Assembly (NCBI GenBank): GCA_035256085.1
Contig: DATEYP010000311.1
Span: forward strand, 1 to 5,952
Direction: 5' to 3'
Length of the DNA: 5,952 nucleotides
DNA from: UBA6901 sp035256085
GTDB taxonomy: Bacteria; Pseudomonadota; Gammaproteobacteria; Acidiferrobacterales; UBA6901
The position numbers and the translations under genes were made by a program. The notes under the pieces are model-generated. The model ran no database searches and was not told where the DNA came from. It worked only from the letters and a program-made list of their open reading frames with translations. Below, piece by piece: positions 1 through 5,887 of this stretch. Numbering within the stretch: the first letter of the stretch is position 1; each line of letters starts with the position of its first letter.

Positions 1-1099
1 GGTCGTGGGCCAACTGCCGCAGCACCTGCCGCCGCTCAGCATGCCGGATCTGCACCTCGCCGCGCTCAAGCAGCTTGGCAGCGCGGCACTGGCGATTGCC
101 ATGCTCGGCCTGGTCGAGGCGGTGTCGATCGCACGCTCGGTTGCCGCCAAGTCCGGGCAGCGCATTGATGGCAGCCAGGAGTTCGTCGGCCAGGGTCTGG
201 CCAATGTCGTCGGCAGCTTCTTCTCGAGCTACGCCTCGTCCGGCTCGTTCACGCGCAGCGGCCTCAATTTCGCCGCCGGCGCGGTAACGCCGCTGTCGGC
301 CATGTTCGCGGCGCTGACGCTGGTACTGATCGTGCTGCTGGTGGCGCCGCTCGCCGCGCACCTGCCGATCGCTGCCATGGCGGCGGTGTTGCTGGTGGTG
401 GCCTGGCGGCTCATCGACTTTCACCACATCAAGACCATTCTCACCACCAGCAAGCGCGAGACGTCGGTGCTGCTCACCACCTTCTTCGCGACCCTGTTCG
501 TGGAGCTCGAATTTGCGATCTACGTGGGTGTGATGCTGTCGCTCATCATCTATCTGATGCGCACCTCGCAACCGGCGGTGATCGCGCGCGTGCCCGACCC
601 GGGCAGCCCGAACCGGCATCTGGTGACCGACCCGGCTCTGCCGGAATGCCCGCAGCTCAAGATCGTGCGCATCGACGGTTCGCTGTATTTCGGCGCGGTC
701 GACCACGTGCAGGAGCAGCTGCACCACATCAACGAACAGAGCCCGCGGCAGAAACACCTGCTGCTCATCGGCAACGGTATCAACTTCGTGGACATTGCCG
801 GCGCCGAGCTGCTGGCCGCCGAGGCCCGAAACCGCAGGGCGCGCGGCGGCGGTCTGTACCTGGTCAAAATCAAGGAGGAGGCCTGCAACACGTTGCGCAA
901 GGGCGGCTTCCGCGACCTGATCGGCCCGGAAAATATCTTCCAGACCAAGACCGATGCCATCGAGACGGTGTTCCGGCGTCTCGATCCCGATATCTGCGCG
1001 CATTGCGACAAGCGCATCTTTCTCGAATGCGGGCAGGCACCCTACGCGGGGCCGGAAGCCGGGCAAACGGAGGATGCACCGCACGCGCAACCGACTTGA
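1..1099 (+). CDS. SulP family anion transporter, C-terminal part (SulP A), cut by the left edge
   Basis: This is the second half of an inner-membrane SulP/SLC26 anion transporter. The frame is open to the left edge, and the GTG at position 5 is not a start: the first residues (VVGQLP..LP) match the linker that precedes TM8 in SulP proteins. Numbering from that GTG as 1, TM8-14 occupy roughly 15-190, with the family block VEAVSIARS, then GQRIDGSQEFVGQGLANVVGS. A cytoplasmic STAS domain follows (about 222-325, beginning IVRIDGSLYFG). The STAS loop reads D263-I-A-G, so the serine present in the two downstream paralogues is replaced by alanine. The tail has C331-x2-C334-x7-C342 (ICAHC...RIFLEC), a tail type I recall from other proteobacterial SulP proteins. 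The stop is TGA at 1097-1099. It is clearly more distant from SulP B and C than they are from each other. Whether it carries the TM7-TM8 insert seen in B and C cannot be seen. The substrate is unknown. Confidence 0.93.
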   Translation, partial: VVGQLPQHLPPLSMPDLHLAALKQLGSAALAIAMLGLVEAVSIARSVAAKSGQRIDGSQEFVGQGLANVVGSFFSSYASSGSFTRSGLNFAAGAVTPLSAMFAALTLVLIVLLVAPLAAHLPIAAMAAVLLVVAWRLIDFHHIKTILTTSKRETSVLLTTFFATLFVELEFAIYVGVMLSLIIYLMRTSQPAVIARVPDPGSPNRHLVTDPALPECPQLKIVRIDGSLYFGAVDHVQEQLHHINEQSPRQKHLLLIGNGINFVDIAGAELLAAEARNRRARGGGLYLVKIKEEACNTLRKGGFRDLIGPENIFQTKTDAIETVFRRLDPDICAHCDKRIFLECGQAPYAGPEAGQTEDAPHAQPT

Positions 1100-1188
1100 G
1101 CGTCGCTTGCGCTGCATCGGCCTTCATCACCCGCCGGCGGCGCGCGCCAGCGCCGTACGCCATCACCATCTTGCTGGTCTGGACATGA

Positions 1189-1213
1189 GCTGTCATATTT
1201 ATTCAATGACAGC
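1189..1213. promoter_or_regulatory. Perfect 8+8 bp inverted repeat with AT-rich centre, possible operator upstream of SulP B
   Basis: GCTGTCAT (1189-1196) and ATGACAGC (1206-1213) are perfect reverse complements around the 9-base centre ATTTATTCA, in the 143-base spacer between SulP A and SulP B. The AT-rich core stands out from the GC-rich surroundings and lies 30 bases before the ATG of SulP B, where a promoter would be expected. This fits the binding site of a dimeric regulator, possibly overlapping a weak -10 (CATATT at 1194-1199, with TTGCTG at 1171-1176 as a poor -35). The left arm CTGTCAT equals one half of the PhoB (Pho box) repeat, but a second direct half-site is not convincing. As RNA it could form a hairpin, but no U-run follows, so it is not a standard terminator of SulP A. 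Confidence 0.45.
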
Positions 1214-1242
1214 CGCGCGTTAAGCCTGCCCTCTCTGCGTCC

Positions 1243-3495
1243 ATGAGCTCCGATCCGCCCAAACCCCATTCCGGCGCCACCGCCGCCCGGGTCACGCCCA
1301 GGTCCGAACCCACACCCGTCCGTGGTTGGCAGGCGCTGCCGGTACGGCTGGCCAACAGCATCTGGGCGCGGGTTTTTCCCTTTTTGCGCTGGTTTCCGAT
1401 TGGCGCCGAAGTCCTGCGCGCCGATCTGATCGCCGGCATGATCGGCGCCCTGGTGCTGGTGCCCAAGGCCATGGCCTATGCGCAGCTGTCCGGCCTGCCG
1501 GTCTATTTCGGCCTGTACGCCGCCTTTATTCCCGCCATCGTTGGCGCGCTGTGGGGTTCTTCGCGCCAACTGCTGACCGGCCCGGTCGCGGTGATCTCGC
1601 TCATGACCGCCTCGGCGCTCGCCCCATTCGCCCTGGCCGGCACCGATCAGTACATCGCGCTCGCGCTGCTGCTCGCGCTGCTGGTGGGCGTCATCCAGAT
1701 CGGCATGGGCGCCTTCAAGCTCGGGATGATCGTGAACTTCATCTCCCACCCGGTGATCATCGGCTTCATCAACGCCGCCGCGATCATCATCGCCCTGTCG
1801 CAGCTCAACAAGCTGCTTGGCATTCCGCTCGGCCGCAGCGACTCCTTCCTGTACGACATCTGGGTGATGCTGCGCCAGATTGGCGACACGCACCTGCCAA
1901 CCCTGGCGATGGGGCTGCTGGCCTTCGCCATCATGTGGGGCATGAAGAAGTTCACGCCCGAAAACATCGCCCGCACCAGCGTGCTTGTGGCGGTGGCGGT
2001 CACCATCCTGGTGAGCTGGGCCGCCGGCTTCGAGCACAATATGAGCGCGCGCATCGAGCAGGTCAGCGACAAGAATGCGCGCGAGTTGCTTGCCAATCTG
2101 TCACGCGTCGAGCAGCGTATCGGCGAGCTCAACGCCCAAGTCACGGACAAGTCCGCGCAGCTGCGCGTCCTGCATAAGGCCGAACAGGAACACACGCGCA
2201 GCGCGCTCGCGCTCGAGTACGACATCAACCTGCTCCGGCTCGAAGTCGCGAACAAGGAACAGGAGAACCTGAAACACCTGCGTGACATTCGCGGCCTGAC
2301 GTTTGAGTATGCGGCGGGAAAAGCTGACCAGGCCGGCGCGCTCTACCTGTCCGGACAGGTGCCCGCCGGATTGGACACCGACGGCTACCGCTACCACGTG
2401 AAGAAGGTGAGCGGCCAGGAACTCAAGCTCGTCGGCGGAGGCGAGGTCGTCGGCAAGATCCCAGGCGGACTGCCGGGCCTGAGTATTCCGCGGCTCAGCT
2501 GGGACGGCATCGTGCAGCTCGTGTCGGCCGCGTTCGTGATCGCGCTCGTGGCCTTCATGGAATCCATTTCCATGGCCAAGGCCATGGCCACCCGCACCAA
2601 GCAACGCGTCGACGCCAACCAGGAACTCATCGGCCAGGGGCTGGCGAACGTGAGCGGCAGCTTCTTCCAATCCTATCCCGTCACCGGCTCGTTCTCCGGT
2701 TCGGCCATCAACCTGCAGGCCGGCGCCAAGACCGGTTTCGCCGGCGTGTTCAACGGTCTGTTCGTCGGCCTGACCTTGCTGCTGCTCACCGGTTATCTGT
2801 ACCACCTGCCGCAGGCGGTGTTGTCGGTGATCATCATCCTCGCGGTTGGCAGCCTGCTGCACATCAATTCCATCAAGCGCGCCTGGCAGGCCAATCGCCA
2901 CGATGGCATCGTCGCCGTGACGGCGTTCGTCCTGACGCTGGTTTTCGCCCCGCACCTCGACAAGGGTGTGCTCGCGGGCGCGGTGCTGGCACTGATCCTG
3001 TACCTGTATCGCACCATGCAGCCGCGCGTGGCGGTGCTCGCGCGCCACCCGGACGGGACCCTGCGCGACGCCGAGACCTACCACCTCCGGACCTGTGACG
3101 AGATCGCGATGATTCGCTTCGACGGCGAGCTGTACTTTGCCAACACGTCCTACTTCGAAGACAAGATCATGGAGCGCGCGGCGCTCAAGTCCGGATTGCG
3201 CTATGTGATCGTGGTCGGTGACGGCATCAACAACGTCGATGCCAGCAGCGAGGAAATGCTCGCCCACCTGACCGAGCGCCTGCACGCCACCGGCATCGAG
3301 GTGCTGTTCGCGGGCCTCAAGAAGCAGGTGACCGACGTGTTCGCCCGCACCGGCCTATACAAAGAGATCGGCGAGGCACGCTTCTTCCGCACCGTCGAAC
3401 AGGCCCTCGATCATGCTTGGAAACAGCTCGGCAATGATCACGAGGCCGACTGTCCGCTCAACATCGTCTGCCCGGTTAAACCCGCATCGCACTGA
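1243..3495 (+). CDS. SulP family inorganic anion transporter with TM7-TM8 insert and STAS domain (SulP B)
   Basis: Complete 750-residue inner-membrane anion transporter of the SulP/SLC26 family (sulfate, bicarbonate or similar anion; substrate not readable). A proline-rich cytoplasmic N-terminus (1-45) is about 28 residues longer than in SulP C. TM1 starts near ADLIAG (60-65). SulP signature blocks are LPVYFGLY (85-92) and GSSRQLLTGPVAV (105-117). TM1-7 end near residue 262. An extra block of about 135 residues (266-400) precedes VVGKIPGGLP, where most SulP proteins have only a short loop; this makes the protein longer than the usual 500-600 residues. TM8-14 follow (MESISMAKAMATRT, DANQELIGQGLANVSGS). 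The STAS domain covers about 620-732 with D666-A-S668. The tail is HEADCPLN (733-740), with C737 and C743. The ATG at 1243 is the first start after an in-frame TGA (1207-1209), and no Shine-Dalgarno sequence precedes it. No ATG or GTG lies between it and TM1. Confidence 0.96.
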   Translation: MSSDPPKPHSGATAARVTPRSEPTPVRGWQALPVRLANSIWARVFPFLRWFPIGAEVLRADLIAGMIGALVLVPKAMAYAQLSGLPVYFGLYAAFIPAIVGALWGSSRQLLTGPVAVISLMTASALAPFALAGTDQYIALALLLALLVGVIQIGMGAFKLGMIVNFISHPVIIGFINAAAIIIALSQLNKLLGIPLGRSDSFLYDIWVMLRQIGDTHLPTLAMGLLAFAIMWGMKKFTPENIARTSVLVAVAVTILVSWAAGFEHNMSARIEQVSDKNARELLANLSRVEQRIGELNAQVTDKSAQLRVLHKAEQEHTRSALALEYDINLLRLEVANKEQENLKHLRDIRGLTFEYAAGKADQAGALYLSGQVPAGLDTDGYRYHVKKVSGQELKLVGGGEVVGKIPGGLPGLSIPRLSWDGIVQLVSAAFVIALVAFMESISMAKAMATRTKQRVDANQELIGQGLANVSGSFFQSYPVTGSFSGSAINLQAGAKTGFAGVFNGLFVGLTLLLLTGYLYHLPQAVLSVIIILAVGSLLHINSIKRAWQANRHDGIVAVTAFVLTLVFAPHLDKGVLAGAVLALILYLYRTMQPRVAVLARHPDGTLRDAETYHLRTCDEIAMIRFDGELYFANTSYFEDKIMERAALKSGLRYVIVVGDGINNVDASSEEMLAHLTERLHATGIEVLFAGLKKQVTDVFARTGLYKEIGEARFFRTVEQALDHAWKQLGNDHEADCPLNIVCPVKPASH
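2038..2442 (+). other. Extra domain inserted between TM7 and TM8 of SulP B (helical hairpin plus beta-like part)
   Basis: Residues 266-400 of SulP B. The first part (about 266-351) is charged, nearly free of Gly and Pro, and shows leucine, isoleucine and valine spaced every three to four residues (for example LSRVEQRIGELNAQV), as in a coiled coil, probably two helices packed as a hairpin. The second part (about 352-400) has alternating hydrophobic residues and turns: FEY, LYLSGQVPAG, TDGYRYHVKKVSG, ELKLVGGG. With a cytoplasmic N-terminus and seven TM segments before it, normal SulP topology puts this block in the periplasm. Its role is unknown; oligomerisation, gating or binding of a periplasmic or outer-membrane partner are possibilities only. 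The topology is inferred, not shown. Confidence 0.7.
2998..3072 (+). repeat. Paralogous near-repeat, copy 1 (partner 5289-5363)
   Basis: This stretch of SulP B matches 5289-5363 of SulP C with about 7 differences in 75 bases by eye; all but one are silent third-position changes. It encodes the end of TM14 and the linker to STAS (LYLYRTMQPRVA, then LARHPDGTLRDA). It is the most similar DNA segment I found between the two genes. The pair lies 2291 bases apart in direct orientation and reflects duplication of the whole gene, not a separate repeat element. Confidence 0.7.
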
Positions 3496-3513
3496 CCTGC
3501 ATGACCACGGCTC

Positions 3514-3542
3514 TGGCCCCGTGTCGCAGCGGGGCTTATAAT
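3514..3542 (+). promoter_or_regulatory. Candidate sigma-70 promoter for SulP C
   Basis: TATAAT at 3537-3542 is a perfect -10 consensus. Seventeen bases upstream, TGGCCC (3514-3519) is only a 3 of 6 match to TTGACA, so recognition would depend mainly on the -10 box or on an activator. The start point would be near 3549, giving an untranslated leader of about 75 bases before the SulP C ATG. The GC-rich hairpin 3516-3535 fills the spacer. This would give SulP C its own transcription in addition to any read-through from SulP B. Confidence 0.4.
3516..3535 (+). terminator. GC-rich hairpin downstream of SulP B, weak terminator or operator
   Basis: GCCCCG (3516-3521) and CGGGGC (3530-3535) form a perfect 6-bp stem with the 8-base loop TGTCGCAG, 20 bases after the SulP B stop. 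The sequence that follows is TTATAATC rather than a true T-run, so as a terminator it would be weak. Because it directly abuts a consensus -10 box, it could equally lie in the -35/-10 spacer of the next gene's promoter and act there. Confidence 0.35.
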
Positions 3543-3623
3543 CAGCACTTCGACGCAGGCTCTTGCATGGCGACACCCCTCACAATGCCGAGCGTGGCCG
3601 TGGTCCGATAGTCCCTAACAAGA

Positions 3624-5783
3624 ATGACTGTATACACAACGATCCTGTCGCGCTTCACACGCTTTCTCCCGTTTCTCGCCTGGCTGCCGGAGCTGCGTGA
3701 CAAGCAGACGCTGCGCGCCGACCTGATCGCCGGCCTCACCGTGGCCCTGGTACTGATCCCGCAATCCATGGCCTATGCGCAGCTCGCCGGACTGCCGGCC
3801 TACTTCGGCCTGTATGCCGCGTTCCTGCCGCCGATGGTCGCGGCGCTGTTCGGCTCCTCGCGCCAGCTCGCCACCGGCCCGGTGGCGGTGGTCTCGCTGC
3901 TGACTGCCGCGGCCCTGGAGCCGATTGCCGCCGCCGGCAGCGCCGGCTACATCGCCTACGCCATCACCCTGTCGCTGATCGTCGGCCTTTTTCAGCTGGG
4001 GCTGGGCCTGCTGCGCCTGGGCGTGGTGGTAAGCTTCCTGTCGCACCCGGTGATCATCGGCTTCACCAATGCCGCCGCTATCATCATCGCCACCTCGCAG
4101 CTCGACAAGATCTTCGGCGTGCGCGCCGAAAAGGCGGCACATCATTATGAAACTGTGTGGAACACGATCGTCGCCGCATCCCAGCAGATCCACTGGCCGA
4201 CGTTTTTCATTGCCGTCGGCGCCTTCGGCATCATGATCGTGCTGCGGCGCATCAACCCGCGCATCCCGAACGTGCTGATCGCCGTCGCCGCGACCACGGT
4301 GCTTGCCTGGCTCTTTCGCTTTGAACACATCGAGACCGCGACGCTCGATCAGATCCAGAGTGAGGCAGTGGTGGAGGTGGTGCGCGAGGAAGCCACGCTG
4401 CGGCGCGAGTTGCCGGCGCTCGACAAGGCGGTGGCGGCGGCCGAGAAGAAGCACCGCGAGGCGGTCGAACGCTACGGGTTTGACGACTCGCGCACCCTGC
4501 TCGCCGAGCATGCGTGGAAAAATCTCAAGCTGCAACGCGACCGGCGCAGCAAGCGCATCAAGGCGGATGTCGATGAGCTGAAAAAGAGCCGGTTCGAATT
4601 CGTGCCCGGCGTTCAGGATCAGCCTGGCGGTTTCTATCTGCGCGGACACGCGCCGGAAGGCGCCAAGACGGATGGACGCACCTGGCGTATCCGCAGCGTG
4701 GAAGGTGAAAGGCTGGCCATGAACGGCGGCGGAAACGTGGTCGGCCATGTCCCGACAGGACTGCCGGCGTTCTCGTTGCCGAAGTTCGATCTTGGCGTCA
4801 TCCTGCAACTACTCTCGGCCGCGATCACCATCTCGCTGCTCGGCTTCATGGAGGCAATCTCGATCGCCAAGGCCATGGCCACCAGGACCCGCCAGCGGCT
4901 GGACGCCAACCAGGAACTGGTCGGTCAGGGTCTCGGCAACATCCTCGGCAGTCTCACCCAGAGCTACCCCACTTCGGGATCGTTCTCGCGCTCGGCGGTG
5001 AACATCAGTGCCGGAGCGGTGACCGGCTTCGCGTCGGTGGTGACAAGCGTGATCGTCGTGGTCACGCTGCTCTGGCTTACGCCGCTGCTCTATCACCTGC
5101 CGCAGGCGACCCTGGCCGCGGTCATCATGATGGCGGTGGTCGGCCTCATCAACGTCAAGGCCATCAGGCATTCCTGGCAGGCCAACCGCCAGGACGGCAT
5201 CGTCGCCATCGTGAGCTTCGCGCTTACCCTCGCCTTCGCCCCGCACCTCGACAAGGGCATCCTGATAGGCGCCGGCCTGGCGCTCATTCTGTACCTGTAC
5301 CGCACCATGCAGCCGCGCGTGGCGCTGCTCGCGCGTCATCCGGACGGCACGCTGCGCGATGCCAGGATCTTTGGACTGGAGACCTGCGCCAACATTTCGG
5401 TAATTCGCTTCGATGGCTCACTGTACTTTGCCAACACCAGCTACTTCGAGGACAAGGTGCTGGAGCGCGTTGCATTCCGGCCAAACCTGCGCTTCATGAT
5501 TATCGTCGGCGATGGTATCAACCAGATCGACGCCTCCGGCGAGGAAATGATCACGCAGCTGGCGGAACGCCTCGACAAAGTCGGAATTACGCTCCTGTTC
5601 ACCGGATTGAAGAAACAGGTGCTGGAGGTGTTTCAGCGCACCGGATTATTCGGCAAGCTGGGAGCCGGGCGTTTCTTTCGCACCGATGACCAGGCGCTGG
5701 AATATGCATGGGCCCAGATCGGCAACAACCATGAGGCCGATTGCCCGTTGAACGTGGTCTGCCAGATCAAGCCGGCCGGCTGA
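3624..5783 (+). CDS. SulP family inorganic anion transporter with TM7-TM8 insert and STAS domain (SulP C)
   Basis: Complete 719-residue inner-membrane anion transporter, sister paralogue of SulP B. The start ATG at 3624 is the first after an in-frame TAG (3609-3611); no clear Shine-Dalgarno sequence precedes it. There is no N-terminal extension: TM1 begins near ADLIAG (32-37). Family blocks are LPAYFGLY (57-64), GSSRQLATGPVAV (77-89), MEAISIAKAMATRT and DANQELVGQGLGNILGS. TM1-7 end near residue 232; an inserted block covers about 236-370; TM8-14 follow VVGHVPTGLP (372-381). The STAS domain covers about 590-702 (VIRFDGSLYFAN at 593-604), with D636-A-S638-G, the loop position that carries the phosphorylated serine in SpoIIAA-type STAS proteins. 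The tail is HEADCPLN (703-710), with C707 and C713. From TM8 to the C-terminus it aligns with SulP B without gaps apart from one residue at the very end. The substrate is unknown. Confidence 0.96.
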   Translation: MTVYTTILSRFTRFLPFLAWLPELRDKQTLRADLIAGLTVALVLIPQSMAYAQLAGLPAYFGLYAAFLPPMVAALFGSSRQLATGPVAVVSLLTAAALEPIAAAGSAGYIAYAITLSLIVGLFQLGLGLLRLGVVVSFLSHPVIIGFTNAAAIIIATSQLDKIFGVRAEKAAHHYETVWNTIVAASQQIHWPTFFIAVGAFGIMIVLRRINPRIPNVLIAVAATTVLAWLFRFEHIETATLDQIQSEAVVEVVREEATLRRELPALDKAVAAAEKKHREAVERYGFDDSRTLLAEHAWKNLKLQRDRRSKRIKADVDELKKSRFEFVPGVQDQPGGFYLRGHAPEGAKTDGRTWRIRSVEGERLAMNGGGNVVGHVPTGLPAFSLPKFDLGVILQLLSAAITISLLGFMEAISIAKAMATRTRQRLDANQELVGQGLGNILGSLTQSYPTSGSFSRSAVNISAGAVTGFASVVTSVIVVVTLLWLTPLLYHLPQATLAAVIMMAVVGLINVKAIRHSWQANRQDGIVAIVSFALTLAFAPHLDKGILIGAGLALILYLYRTMQPRVALLARHPDGTLRDARIFGLETCANISVIRFDGSLYFANTSYFEDKVLERVAFRPNLRFMIIVGDGINQIDASGEEMITQLAERLDKVGITLLFTGLKKQVLEVFQRTGLFGKLGAGRFFRTDDQALEYAWAQIGNNHEADCPLNVVCQIKPAG
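4329..4733 (+). other. Extra domain inserted between TM7 and TM8 of SulP C
   Basis: Residues 236-370 of SulP C, the same place and almost the same length as in SulP B. The first part (about 236-322) is a highly charged helical stretch rich in Glu, Lys, Arg and Ala (for example LDKAVAAAEKKHREAVERY), with a likely turn at YGFDDS and a second basic helix ending LKKSRF. The second part (FEFVPG, FYLRGHAPEG, TDGRTWRIRSVEG, LAMNGGG) matches the beta-like part of the SulP B insert closely. Predicted to be periplasmic by the usual SulP topology. Function unknown. Confidence 0.7.
5289..5363 (+). repeat. Paralogous near-repeat, copy 2 (partner 2998-3072)
   Basis: This is the SulP C copy of the TM14-STAS linker segment. 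The spacing to the SulP B copy is a constant 2291 bases from TM8 to nearly the stop codon, which shows that no insertions or deletions have accumulated in the second half of either gene. Confidence 0.7.
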
Positions 5784-5814
5784 GCAGGCAGAAGACATAA
5801 TTCACAAAGGTAAA

Positions 5815-5828
5815 CCCCCGGCTCTGCC
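5815..5828 (+). terminator. Apparent left half of a rho-independent terminator after SulP C
   Basis: AAA followed by CCCCCGGC-TCT-GCC is the left arm, loop and first three right-arm bases of the common terminator form CCCCCGGC-loop-GCCGGGGG. The expected GGGGG and T-run are missing: after GCC at 5826-5828 the sequence switches to CTGATCGTGTCC. It lies about 30 bases after the SulP C stop, where a terminator is expected. It could have been split by an insertion at about 5828/5829; the alternative is a chance C-rich stretch. Confidence 0.35.
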
Positions 5829-5833
5829 CTGAT

Positions 5834-5860
5834 CGTGTCCCACATTTTTTGCTGGACACG
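5834..5860. repeat. 7+7 bp inverted repeat, possible mobile element end or hairpin
   Basis: CGTGTCC (5834-5840) and GGACACG (5854-5860) are perfect reverse complements around CACATTTTTTGCT. A second, overlapping pair, GTCCC (5837-5841) and GGGAC (5860-5864), uses some of the same bases. The T6 lies in the loop rather than after the stem, so it is not a standard terminator on the + strand. Nested short repeats just upstream of an ORF that looks element-borne fit the subterminal region of an insertion sequence, but I cannot name the family. Confidence 0.4.
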
Positions 5861-5887
5861 GGACGAAGTTTTCGCTAACCTGTTTTC

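Noticed and set aside
5..7. GTG as the start codon of the first gene
   Set aside because: The frame is open to the left edge, and the first residues fit the mid-protein linker before TM8, so the gene is cut by the window.
1131..1140. CCGCCGGCGG palindrome after the SulP A stop, as a terminator
   Set aside because: It has no loop and no following T-run; such GC palindromes are frequent in DNA of this composition.
646..1188. Alternative + strand frame over the STAS region of SulP A
   Set aside because: Arg/Ala-rich shadow translation with no family features; the SulP frame explains the region.
1042..2037. Long open frame on the - strand across the start of SulP B (331 codons), and a similar one opposite SulP C (3615-4808)
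   Set aside because: Both are low-complexity His, Gln, Gly, Arg and Asp-rich translations typical of the antisense of GC-rich genes, and they overlap convincing SulP coding sequence with full family motifs.
3567..3611. Short ORF of 14 codons (MATPLTMPSVAVVR) in the leader of SulP C, as a possible leader peptide
   Set aside because: It is in frame with SulP C and ends 12 bases before its ATG, but it has only a poor ribosome binding site (AGG), no run of regulatory codons and no competing hairpins. Chance is sufficient.
5787..5828. GGCAGA (5787-5792) and TCTGCC (5823-5828) as a terminator stem for SulP C
   Set aside because: Only 6 bp with a 30-base loop and no T-run; the split C-rich terminator arm is a better reading of the same bases.
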